64,000 nt of DNA, taken from NCBI RefSeq assembly GCF_014650595.1, contig NZ_BMVG01000002.1, forward strand, positions 310,001-374,000. The letters run 5' to 3'. Each line of letters opens with the position of its first letter. Position 1 is the first letter of the stretch. The position numbers and the translations under genes were made by a program. Source of the stretch: Streptomyces alanosinicus. GTDB taxonomy: Bacteria > Actinomycetota > Actinomycetes > Streptomycetales > Streptomycetaceae. Of this stretch, positions 52,208 to 59,719 are shown piece by piece. A model generated the notes under the pieces. That model saw only the letters and a program-made list of their open reading frames with translations, searched no databases and was not told the DNA's origin.

Positions 52208-52670
52208 CGCGGATCGCGTGGCGCGTACTGCGCCCCGCGTACTACGTCCCGCGTATCGCGTTTCGCGCTTCGCATATTGCGTATCGGGGGAGGCTGAAGG
52301 GCTGTTGGAGGGGGGTGGAGCGATGGTGTGCCGTGCGTGGTGCTCCGGGGCCGCGGTGGGCCTCCGGTGCCCGGGTGCGGTACTCGGAGGCGGGTGCCGC
52401 CTGTGGGCGTACGGTGCCTGGCGGCCGCGCACGCCGGTGGCGAAAGACGGCGCAAACATGGCGTGGTCCCATCGCTTCAAGTCCCGGACCCACGGGAACA
52501 ACCCTTCCGGGTCCACCAGCAGCCAGGCCCGGGAACCGCACTCCCCCCGCACCGTACCGACCGGCCGACCCCACGCAGACCGGCCGACCCACGCGTTCAT
52601 CCCACACGATCCACCCCCATAGCCACGTCCCGACGCAAATCCCCCCCCCGGCGCCGGGACCTTCCCGAGT
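52208..52670. other. Non-coding stretch after hrdD with gcgtatcgcg-type repeats
   Basis: About 460 bp with overlapping high-GC frames whose products are Arg/Pro/Ala-rich and unlike proteins. From 52213 to about 52290 short repeats of cgcgtactgc, cgcgtatcgc and related words occur. A small transcript cannot be excluded. Confidence 0.45.
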
Positions 52671-52708
52671 CGGGCTTCGGCACCTGTCCCCCCGGGTGCC
52701 GAAGCCCG
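52671..52708. terminator. Perfect 14-bp hairpin terminator
   Basis: cgggcttcggcacc (52671-52684) and ggtgccgaagcccg (52695-52708) pair perfectly around a 10-base loop. It lies 464 bp after hrdD and 122 bp after the MerR gene stop (minus strand), so it could terminate either. No U-run follows. Confidence 0.7.
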
Positions 52709-52716
52709 GCTCCTTC

Positions 52717-52773
52717 TGTGTCCGCGCTCGTGCCTGTGTCCGCGCTCGTGCCCGCTGTGTCCGTGCTCGTGCG
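52717..52773. repeat. Three tandem copies of an 18-bp unit
   Basis: tgtgtccgcgctcgtgcc is repeated exactly at 52717-52734 and 52735-52752, with a variant copy to 52773, between the hairpin and the MerR stop. Function unknown. Confidence 0.8.
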
Positions 52774-52829
52774 CGACGCGGTGAGGTGCGCCTCGTGGAC
52801 CGGGCCGGCCGTTGCGGGCCCTTTTCCCG

Positions 52830-53855
52830 TCAGGCCGCCGTCCGTGCGCGCAGCGCCGTGGCGGCCCAGTCGATCACCGGGGTCAGCGGCTGCGGGGCGG
52901 GCCAGCCGTTGACGAGGGCCAGCAGCCGGAGATAGGTGTCCCTGCGGGGTTCCCGCGCGGCCTCCAGACGCCGGAGCAGAGCGTCGTACGGCATGGCGTG
53001 CCCTGCCGCATCCCCCAGGTACCCGGAGACGAGGCCGCACCGGGCGACGAGGTCCGCGACGACACGATCCGCTTCCGGATCCTCGGGCCTGATGCCGGAC
53101 ACCACAGCGGCGTCCACGACATCCCGGGCGACGGCCACGACGTCCGCGACGGGCGGCCCACCGGTCGCGCCCTGACGCTCGGTCCGCTCCCCCGCATGGT
53201 CCTGGACCAGGCGTCGTACGGCGGCCCGGAACCCCTCGTCGAGCGACAACTCGGCCAGCTCCACCCACGCCGCCAGCTGTTCCCCGGTCGGGTCTTCGGG
53301 CAGCTCGGGGGTGAGTGAACGCCGAAGAGCGGTCTCCGGGGCCGCCTCCGCGGGAGGGGGTCCGGGCTCGGCGAAGACGGAGTCGAGGAAGCCGTCGATC
53401 AGACGGCGCCGTTCCGCCTCGGACAGGGTTGCCAACCGGTGCATCAGTTCCATCTCCTCGAAGCTCGGCTCGCGCCGGGCGGCCACGGCGGACAGCACCG
53501 CCCGGCGCAGGCGCAGCACACTGATCTGCACGTCCAGCGCGGCGGCCTGCTCGGCCGCGACCCGGCCGAGGTCGAGCGGCCGGTCCACGATCCGCCCGAT
53601 CGCGTCCAGGCCGAGACCGAGTTCACGCAGCGTCCGTACGAGCGCGAGCCGGGCTACGGCGTCGGGGCCATAGCGGCGGTATCCGGCCGCGGTACGGCTC
53701 GCCGGCGCCACGAGGCCCCGATCCGAGTAGAAACGGATCGTCTTGACGGACAGTCCGGTACACCGGGCCAGCTCACCGATCGAGTACGAGGCGCCGGAAG
53801 GGGAGGCGCCAGAGGACGAGGTGGCGCCGTGCGAGTGAGAGTTGCCGCCGTGCAT
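52830..53855 (-). CDS. MerR family transcriptional regulator
   Basis: A 341-residue protein. After a His/Ser-rich N-terminal tail (HGGNSHSHGATSSSG) comes the MerR HTH (YSIGELARCTGLSVKTIRFY, SDRGLVAPASRTAAGYRRYG) and the dimerising helix (LALVRTLRELGLGLDAIGRI). The C-terminal ~200 residues are an all-helical effector domain seen in large actinobacterial MerR proteins. The ligand is unknown. The ATG at 53855 follows GGAAGGTGGGG. It is divergent from a TetR gene. Confidence 0.9.
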   Translation of the reverse strand: MHGGNSHSHGATSSSGASPSGASYSIGELARCTGLSVKTIRFYSDRGLVAPASRTAAGYRRYGPDAVARLALVRTLRELGLGLDAIGRIVDRPLDLGRVAAEQAAALDVQISVLRLRRAVLSAVAARREPSFEEMELMHRLATLSEAERRRLIDGFLDSVFAEPGPPPAEAAPETALRRSLTPELPEDPTGEQLAAWVELAELSLDEGFRAAVRRLVQDHAGERTERQGATGGPPVADVVAVARDVVDAAVVSGIRPEDPEADRVVADLVARCGLVSGYLGDAAGHAMPYDALLRRLEAAREPRRDTYLRLLALVNGWPAPQPLTPVIDWAATALRARTAA

Positions 53856-54028
53856 GAGCCCCACCTTCCGGTCTCCTCCTGCGGGAGACTCAAGTCCGCG
53901 CGGGTGACGGAGAGCGATCGCGGCTGCCGGGGCGGTGACATAACCTGGATCGGCGGCCCACCCCGTACCTGAACCCCGGGGTGGACCGCCGGATGGCAGA
54001 TTCTGTCACATGGGCATAGCCTGCCGGG

Positions 54029-54832
54029 GTGAGCACCACCCCCCGCCCCGCCCACCAGCAGTTTTCCGTCTCCGCACCGGTCTCGCTGACCGAACGCCGT
54101 AAGGCCGAGACCCGGACGGAGATCGCCCGCGCGGCGGCCGCGCTGTTCGTCCGTCAGGGCCTGCGAGCCACCCGCGCCGAGGACATCGCACAGGCTGCGG
54201 GCATCGCACCGCGCACGTTCTACCGCTACTTCGCCACCAAGGAAGAGGCGGTCGCCCCTCTCTACGCGGCGGGCGCCCAGCGCTGGGCGGAAGCGGTCCG
54301 CTCGGCCCCGGCTCACCTCACTGTCCCGGAGGCCCTGGAACACGCCGTCCACCACACCCTCACCCCCGGTCTCGGCGTCTCGGCGGCGTCCTGGGAATGG
54401 GTCCGCACCCTGATCCACCTGGCCGACACCAGCCCCGCCCTGCGCAAGGTCTGGGCCGAGGTGTGCCAGGCATCGGACCAGACCCTGGCCGAGATCCTGT
54501 CAGCCCGCACGGCGGCAACGGCCAACAGGGGAAGCGGAGTTGACGTAAGCGACACGGGCAGGGCGAGCCACGACAACCTCGGCTCGCGACCCACGCCACC
54601 CTCACCCCCCGCGCCACCCGCACGCACACCGCCCGCCCCCGCCACGCCGATCACCCCGGATCTCCGTTTCGCCGCGGCCGTCGCCGGCGCCGCCGTCCGC
54701 GTGGCCGTGGAGGCCTGGGCCGCCACAACCTCGCCGCCCACCGGCCCCGAGGGCCCCGCGGCCCTGGCGCTGCGCAACCTCGGGTCCCTGCGGGGCTTCG
54801 GCTGGAGCGGGGCGGACCAGGATCACCCCTGA
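54029..54832 (+). CDS. TetR family regulator (SCO3201-like)
   Basis: A 267-residue TetR protein. The HTH is TEIARAAAALFVRQGLRATR, AEDIAQAAGIAPRTFYRYFA; the C-terminus is helical but interrupted by a ~45-residue Pro/Thr/Ser/Asn tract (about 175-215) with PTPPSPPAPPARTPPAP. By position beside hrdD I equate it with S. coelicolor SCO3201, whose overproduction blocks development; this is from memory. The GTG at 54029 has a TAGCCT six bases upstream, which could mean a nearly leaderless transcript. Confidence 0.88.
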   Translation: MSTTPRPAHQQFSVSAPVSLTERRKAETRTEIARAAAALFVRQGLRATRAEDIAQAAGIAPRTFYRYFATKEEAVAPLYAAGAQRWAEAVRSAPAHLTVPEALEHAVHHTLTPGLGVSAASWEWVRTLIHLADTSPALRKVWAEVCQASDQTLAEILSARTAATANRGSGVDVSDTGRASHDNLGSRPTPPSPPAPPARTPPAPATPITPDLRFAAAVAGAAVRVAVEAWAATTSPPTGPEGPAALALRNLGSLRGFGWSGADQDHP

Positions 54833-54836
54833 GGCA

Positions 54837-55823
54837 TCACCGCCGCGGACTTCCGGGATCGGTCTCTGCCGCCCGGCTCAGTCGCCCACCCAACTCCCGT
54901 ACGCACTCCACCAGTTCACCCGGACCCCGCACCGTGAACTCGTACCCCGTCATCGCCAGCCGCACCGCCAGCCACTCCACCGGATCGCCGGAGGTGCCCT
55001 GCAGAACACAACCGCCCTCGCCGTCGTCCTCCGGCACCCCGAGCCAAGCCGGCATCCGCATGGCGATCTGCTCCGCCGGCGCGGCGAACCGCACCGCGAA
55101 CTCGTACGTCTCCTGCCGCCGCTGGATGGACCGCCGCAGATACTCGGCGGCGCTCCCCGTCGGCAACTCGCGCGGCGCGAACCGGACTCCGGTCGCGAAC
55201 GGCTCGCTGACCCGGTCCACCCGGAAGGTGCGCCAGTCGGCGCGGTCGAGGTCGTAGGCGACGAGATACCACCGTCGCCCGGTCGACACCAGCCGGTGCG
55301 GCTCGGTCAGCCGCCGCGACTCGCCGCCGTCCTTGTCGCGATAGGCGAACCGCAGCCGCTCGTGCCCCGCCACCGTCGAGGCCATCACGGTCAGCGTCTC
55401 GGGTGCGATCCTCGGCCCGTCCCCGCTGGTCAGCGGTGTGGTCGCCGCCTGCAGGGTGGACACCCGATGGCGCAGCCGGGCCGGCAGCACCTGCTCCAGC
55501 TTGGCCAGCGCCCGCACGGACGCCTCCTCCACGCCCTCCACCGCATGCCCGGCACCGGCCCGCAGGCCCACCGCGATCGCCACCGCCTCCTCGTCGTCCA
55601 GCACCAGCGGCGGCATCGCCTTGCCCGCGACCAGCCGGTATCCGCCGTCCGCGCCCTTCGTGGCCTGCACCGGATAGCCCAGCTCCCGCAGCCGGTCGAT
55701 GTCCCGCCGCACGGTACGCCGCGACACGCGGAGCCGATCGGCCAGCTCCCCGCCGGGCCATTCACGTGGCGTCTGGAGGAGCGAGAGAAGCTGCAGCAAC
55801 CGTGCCGGTGTGTCGGTAGTCAT
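54837..55823 (-). CDS. WYL-domain transcriptional regulator (HTH_11 + WYL)
   Basis: A 328-residue protein: N-terminal HTH (LLSLLQTPREWPGGELADRL, VSRRTVRRDIDRLRELGYPV), WYL region with RRLTEPHRLVSTGRRWYLVA and a C-terminal WCX extension. WYL domains bind nucleic acid or nucleotide ligands and often govern DNA-damage or transport genes. It is divergent from a 14-TMS MFS gene with TAGGAC/GTCCTA half-sites between, so the exporter is the probable target. Confidence 0.92.
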   Translation of the reverse strand: MTTDTPARLLQLLSLLQTPREWPGGELADRLRVSRRTVRRDIDRLRELGYPVQATKGADGGYRLVAGKAMPPLVLDDEEAVAIAVGLRAGAGHAVEGVEEASVRALAKLEQVLPARLRHRVSTLQAATTPLTSGDGPRIAPETLTVMASTVAGHERLRFAYRDKDGGESRRLTEPHRLVSTGRRWYLVAYDLDRADWRTFRVDRVSEPFATGVRFAPRELPTGSAAEYLRRSIQRRQETYEFAVRFAAPAEQIAMRMPAWLGVPEDDGEGGCVLQGTSGDPVEWLAVRLAMTGYEFTVRGPGELVECVRELGGRLSRAAETDPGSPRR

Positions 55824-55844
55824 GCAGACGAGAATGCCGTACGA

Positions 55845-55876
55845 CTAGGACACGATCTGACCTAATGCCGTCCTAG
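55845..55876. promoter_or_regulatory. Inverted repeat ctaggac-N18-gtcctag (operator)
   Basis: Perfect 7-bp arms at 55845-55851 and 55870-55876 in the 62-bp divergent gap between the WYL regulator and the MFS gene. TAGGAC/GTCCTA half-sites 25 bp apart centre to centre suit dimer binding. The WYL protein is the likely binder. Confidence 0.65.
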
Positions 55877-55885
55877 CGTGAGGCC

Positions 55886-57487
55886 ATGACCTACGGCGAC
55901 GACAACACCCTCAACGGGCGCGGCGAACTGCGCGACCCATCACGAACGACGGACAGCCGGACACCGTCAGCCACCTCCCCGGCGCTTTCCACGGCGCTTC
56001 CCGCGGCTTCCCCCGACAGGGCCCGCTGGCTGGCGCTGGCGATCGTCATGACCGCGGCCTTCATGGACCTGGTGGACGTGACGATCGTCAACATCGCCAT
56101 CCCGTCCATCCAGCGCAGTGCAAACGCCTCGGTCAGCCAGATCCAGTGGATAACCGCCGGCTACGCCCTGGCCTTCGCCGCCGGTCTCATCACCGGCGGC
56201 CGCCTCGGCGACATCCACGGCCGCAAGCGGCTGTTCCTGATCGGTATCGGCGGCTTCACCCTCGCCTCCGCCCTGTGCGGCTTCGCCGCGAACCCGGAGA
56301 TGCTGGTCGCCTCCCGCATCCTGCAGGGCGGTATGGCGGCGATGATGGTGCCGCAGGTGCTGTCGATCGTGCATGCCACCTTCCCGGCCCATGAACGCGG
56401 CAAGGTGTTCGGAATGTTCGGCGCGGTCGTCGGTCTGGGCGCGGTCTCCGGCCCGCTGCTGGGCGCGCTGCTGACGGAGTGGAACCTGTTCGGCCTCGAA
56501 TGGCGGCCCATCTTCCTCATCAACCTCCCTGTCGGCGTCCTGGCCTGGATCCTGGGCCGCCGTTTCATCACTGAGTCGAAGGCCCCCAAGGCGCTGAAGC
56601 TGGACCTCGCCGGTGTCGCCCTGGTCTCGCTGGGTCTGCTGATGCTGCTGTACCCGCTCACGCGCGGCCGCGAGCTGGGCTGGCCGCTGTGGGGATACGT
56701 CTGTATGGCCGGTGCGCTGGTCGTCTTCGCCGCGCTGGTGTCGTACGAAAAACGGAAGGCGGCCAGGGACGGTTCCCCGCTCATCGAGTTGTCCCTCTTC
56801 CGGGTGAAGAGCTTCGCCGCGGGCATCGCCGTACAGACCGTCTTCGGTGTCGCGCTCGGCATCTTCTTCCTGGTCTGGACGCTGTACATGCAGATCGGCC
56901 TGGGCTGGCGCCCGCTGCGGGCCGGGCTCACCGGCGTGCCGTTCTCCCTCGCGGTCTCCACCGCGGCCGGGCTGTCGGTGCAGAAGCTGGTCCCGAGGTT
57001 CGGACGGAAGGTGCTCCAGACGGGCGCCTTGGTGATGGGCGCGGGCGTGCTGATCTATCTGTGGGAGGCGCACCGGTACGGCCTCGCCATCGCCCCCTGG
57101 CAGATGGCCCTGCCGCTGGTCGTGATGGGCGTCGGCATGGGGCTGATCGTCGCCCCGCTGACCGACGCGGTCCTCTCGGACGTGCCGCAAGAGCACGCGG
57201 GTTCCGCGTCCGGGCTGATCAACACGGTGCAGCAGATGGGCAACGCGCTCGGCCTGGGCCTGGTGTCAGTGGTGTTCTTCGGCGAGATCGGCGACCGGCT
57301 GACCCGGCTGCAGGTGGGCCCGGCCTTCGTGCACGCCTTCCAGTACGCGCTGTGGTGGGTCGCCGCGATCATGGGCGTGATCTTCCTGCTGATGTCCGCC
57401 CTGCCGAAGCGGCCCGCGCAACATGCCGAGGGCGCGGCGGACGCCACGCCGCCGATGGCCGAGAAGGAACCCGAGCTGGTCTCCTGA
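55886..57487 (+). CDS. DHA2-family (14-TMS) MFS exporter
   Basis: A 533-residue transporter: an N-terminal Ser/Thr-rich cytoplasmic tail, then about 14 spans including TAAFMDLVDVTIVNIAIPSI, QWITAGYALAFAAGLITGGR and LGDIHGRKRLFLIG, and motif C near ASRILQGGMAAMMVPQVLSI. Likely a proton-coupled drug exporter. It is divergent from the WYL regulator across a short operator-like interval, and a terminator follows ten bases after the stop. Confidence 0.93.
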   Translation: MTYGDDNTLNGRGELRDPSRTTDSRTPSATSPALSTALPAASPDRARWLALAIVMTAAFMDLVDVTIVNIAIPSIQRSANASVSQIQWITAGYALAFAAGLITGGRLGDIHGRKRLFLIGIGGFTLASALCGFAANPEMLVASRILQGGMAAMMVPQVLSIVHATFPAHERGKVFGMFGAVVGLGAVSGPLLGALLTEWNLFGLEWRPIFLINLPVGVLAWILGRRFITESKAPKALKLDLAGVALVSLGLLMLLYPLTRGRELGWPLWGYVCMAGALVVFAALVSYEKRKAARDGSPLIELSLFRVKSFAAGIAVQTVFGVALGIFFLVWTLYMQIGLGWRPLRAGLTGVPFSLAVSTAAGLSVQKLVPRFGRKVLQTGALVMGAGVLIYLWEAHRYGLAIAPWQMALPLVVMGVGMGLIVAPLTDAVLSDVPQEHAGSASGLINTVQQMGNALGLGLVSVVFFGEIGDRLTRLQVGPAFVHAFQYALWWVAAIMGVIFLLMSALPKRPAQHAEGAADATPPMAEKEPELVS

Positions 57488-57496
57488 CCAGCCACG

Positions 57497-57533
57497 ACGA
57501 GGGCCCGACACCGACCAGGTGCCGGGCCCTCGT
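57497..57533 (+). terminator. Hairpin terminator after the MFS gene
   Basis: acgagggcccgacacc (57497-57512) and ggtgccgggccctcgt (57518-57533) form a long, nearly perfect stem around a 5-base loop, ten bases after the MFS stop. It insulates the fru operon from read-through. Confidence 0.85.
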
Positions 57534-57570
57534 CATGTTCGTTCGCCATGGCTGTTCGTCGTGTCTGTTC

Positions 57571-57649
57571 ATGCCCGATTGAAATCCGAACCTGTTTACT
57601 TTTCGGAAAACCGCGCGTAGCCTCGCCGTGAAACCACACGTTCGGGCAT
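57571..57649 (+). promoter_or_regulatory. fru operon promoter region with atgcccga/tcgggcat inverted repeat
   Basis: TTTACT (57595-57600), 17 bp and TAGCCT (57618-57623) make a plausible promoter 104 bp before fruR. Perfect 8-bp inverted arms atgcccga (57571-57578) and tcgggcat (57642-57649) bracket it, suggesting looping or paired binding by FruR. This is inference from position. Confidence 0.5.
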
Positions 57650-57726
57650 CGCTCGGAAGTGAACGGACATCGAGGTGTCGAGGTGCGAGCGCCGAGGCAC
57701 ATGACATCGAGGCGGAGGCCGGCGAC

Positions 57727-58488
57727 ATGTACGCACCGGAACGGCAGCAGGAGATCCTCCGGCTCGCACGTGACGGCGGCCGGGTGGACGTACTGTCGCT
57801 CGCCGAGGAGTTCCAGGTCACCGCGGAAACGATCCGTCGTGATCTGAAGGCCCTCGACCGCGCCGGTCTCGTCCGCCGGGTGCACGGCGGTGCCATCCCG
57901 GTCGGCCGCCTCGACTTCGAACCGGACCTCGCCGAGCGCGAATCCACCGCCGCCGACGAGAAGGACCGCATCGCCAAGGCCGCCCTCGCCGAACTCCCGA
58001 CCGAGGGCACGATGATCCTCGACGCCGGTACGACGGTCGCCCGGGTCGCCGCCGCGATCCCGCTGGAGGCCTCCCTGACCGTTGTCACGCACAGCCTGCC
58101 CATCGCCGCCCGCCTCGCCGACCACCCGGGCATCCAGCTCCATCTGGTCGGGGGGCGCGTACGGCATCGCACGCGCGCCGCCGTGGACGCCTGGGCGCTC
58201 CGTGCATACGGCGAGATCCGCGCGGACGTGCTGCTCGTGGCGGCGAACGGCTTCTCCGCCGAGCACGGTCTGACCACCCCGGACCTCGCCGAGGCCGCGG
58301 TCAAACGGGCCGCGGTCGCCGCCGCCCGCCGCGTGGTGCTGCTGGCCGACTCCGCCAAACACGGCCAGGAGCACTTCGCCCGCTTCGGCGACCTGAGCGA
58401 TGTGGACCTGCTGATCACCGACAGCGGGCTGAGTCCCGAAGACGCCGCCGCCATCGAGCGCGGCGGCACGGAAGTAGTGCGCGCATGA
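57727..58488 (+). CDS. fruR: DeoR-family regulator of the fructose operon
   Basis: A 253-residue DeoR/GlpR protein: N-terminal HTH (RQQEILRLARDGGRVDVLSL, TAETIRRDLKALDRAGLVRR, VHGGAIPV) and a sugar-phosphate-binding C-terminal domain with LDAGTTVARVAAAIP and VAANGFSAEHGLTTPD. It probably responds to fructose 1-phosphate and represses fruKA. GGAGG eight bases before the ATG at 57727 sets the start. It overlaps fruK by ATGA, forming fruR-fruK-fruA. Confidence 0.93.
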   Translation: MYAPERQQEILRLARDGGRVDVLSLAEEFQVTAETIRRDLKALDRAGLVRRVHGGAIPVGRLDFEPDLAERESTAADEKDRIAKAALAELPTEGTMILDAGTTVARVAAAIPLEASLTVVTHSLPIAARLADHPGIQLHLVGGRVRHRTRAAVDAWALRAYGEIRADVLLVAANGFSAEHGLTTPDLAEAAVKRAAVAAARRVVLLADSAKHGQEHFARFGDLSDVDLLITDSGLSPEDAAAIERGGTEVVRA

Positions 58489-59432
58489 TCCTCACCGTCA
58501 CCCCCAACCCCTCCCTCGACCGCACCTACGAGGTCCCCTCCCTGGAGCGCGGCGAAGTCATCCGCGCCACCGGCGAGCGCATGGATCCCGGAGGAAAGGG
58601 CGTGAACGTCTCGCGCGCCGTCGCAGCCGCCGGGCGGCGCACGATCGCCGTACTGCCCCTGGGTGGTGCGCCGGGGGCGCTCGTCGCCGATCTGCTCGAC
58701 GCGCAGGGCATCGAGGTCGCGCCGGTCCCGATCGCCGGAGCCACCCGCTCCAACATCGCGCTTGCCGAGTCCGACGGGGTCCTCACGAAGATCAACGCGC
58801 CGGGCCCGGAGCTGTCCGCGGCCGAGCAGGCCCTGCTCCTGGTCACCGTCCGCGAGTACTCCCGTGACGCCGAATGGATCGCGTGCTGCGGGAGCCTGCC
58901 CCAGGGGCTCGCGCCCTCCTGGTACGCCGATGTCGTCACTGAGGTGCACGCCGGGGGCGCGCGCATCGCGCTGGACACCTCGGGGCGTGCGCTGCTGGAG
59001 GCGCTGCGCGCGCGGCCGGACGTGGTGAAGCCCAACGCCGAGGAGCTCGCGGAAGCCGTCGGGCGCCCCCTTGCGACCGTGGGCGACGCGCTGAAGGCGG
59101 CCGAGGAGGTGCGCGGCATGGGCGCACGCGCCGTGCTCGCCAGCCTGGGCGCCGACGGACAACTCCTCGTGGAGGACGGGGGTGCCTGGTTCGCGACCGC
59201 CCGCGTGGACGCCGTGCGCAGCAACGTCGGTGCCGGCGACTCCTCCCTCGCCGGCTTCCTGATCGCCGGCGGCAGCGGCCCTGAGGCCCTCGCCTCGGCC
59301 GTCGCCCACGGAGCCGCCGCCGTCCAGCTCCCCGGCAGCGTCATGCCGACCCCTGCCGACCTTGACCCGGCGGCGGTGACCGTCACGGCCGAGATCCCGC
59401 TCGACCGCGAACTGACGGAGCCCGTGTCATGA
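58485..59432 (+). CDS. fruK: 1-phosphofructokinase
   Basis: A 315-residue PfkB-family kinase that phosphorylates fructose 1-phosphate to fructose 1,6-bisphosphate. MILTVTPNPSLDRTYEVPSL opens it, GKGVNVSRAVAAAGR is the substrate loop and NVGAGDSSLAGFL contains the anion-hole and catalytic Asp. It starts within the fruR stop (ATGA), indicating translational coupling. It uses the product of FruA encoded just downstream. Confidence 0.95.
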   Translation: MILTVTPNPSLDRTYEVPSLERGEVIRATGERMDPGGKGVNVSRAVAAAGRRTIAVLPLGGAPGALVADLLDAQGIEVAPVPIAGATRSNIALAESDGVLTKINAPGPELSAAEQALLLVTVREYSRDAEWIACCGSLPQGLAPSWYADVVTEVHAGGARIALDTSGRALLEALRARPDVVKPNAEELAEAVGRPLATVGDALKAAEEVRGMGARAVLASLGADGQLLVEDGGAWFATARVDAVRSNVGAGDSSLAGFLIAGGSGPEALASAVAHGAAAVQLPGSVMPTPADLDPAAVTVTAEIPLDRELTEPVS

Positions 59433-59719
59433 CCCGGCTCGCGCTCCGCGGCGGACGCCCCGGCACGCGCCACTTGGGTGCGCGACCCGGACCGACGCCC
59501 CCGGGCGCGCCCAGCAAACCGGCCCCGAAGCGGCGGGACTCCCCGTTACTCGCCGCGGCCACCGGGCGGTACTTCCGGCCGAGCCGGCCCGCCGCCCCCG
59601 GGAGGCGGGGCTTCCCCGACCCCGCCTCCCGCCCGACTCCCCACTCCCACCGCACCCCCGTCCCCCTCCTCGCCCATGCCTTTCCCCGGGCGATACGCGT
59701 GCATAGGAGCCCGCGATGA
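59429..59719 (+). CDS. Possible small ORF coupled by ATGA at both ends, between fruK and fruA
   Basis: A 96-codon frame begins at the ATG within the fruK stop (ATGA at 59429-59432) and its own TGA overlaps the fruA ATG (59716-59719). The product is Pro/Arg-rich (RGGRPGTRHLGARPG, PSKPAPKRRDS) with no recognised fold, and the sequence also holds a strong hairpin. It may be a coupling leader or chance, since fruA has its own AGGAG. Confidence 0.4.
   Translation: MTRLALRGGRPGTRHLGARPGPTPPGAPSKPAPKRRDSPLLAAATGRYFRPSRPAAPGRRGFPDPASRPTPHSHRTPVPLLAHAFPRAIRVHRSPR
59600..59630 (+). promoter_or_regulatory. Perfect 11-bp hairpin in the fruK-fruA gap
   Basis: gggaggcgggg (59600-59610) and ccccgcctccc (59620-59630) pair perfectly around a 9-base loop, 85 bp before fruA. 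Without a U-tract it could be a partial terminator, an RNA processing or mRNA-stability element balancing fruK and fruA. Confidence 0.65.

Noticed and set aside
52242..52607. Minus-strand 121-codon frame after hrdD
   Set aside because: Product is Arg/Pro/Gly-rich without hydrophobic core or motif, no ribosome site, and it overlaps repeat sequence.
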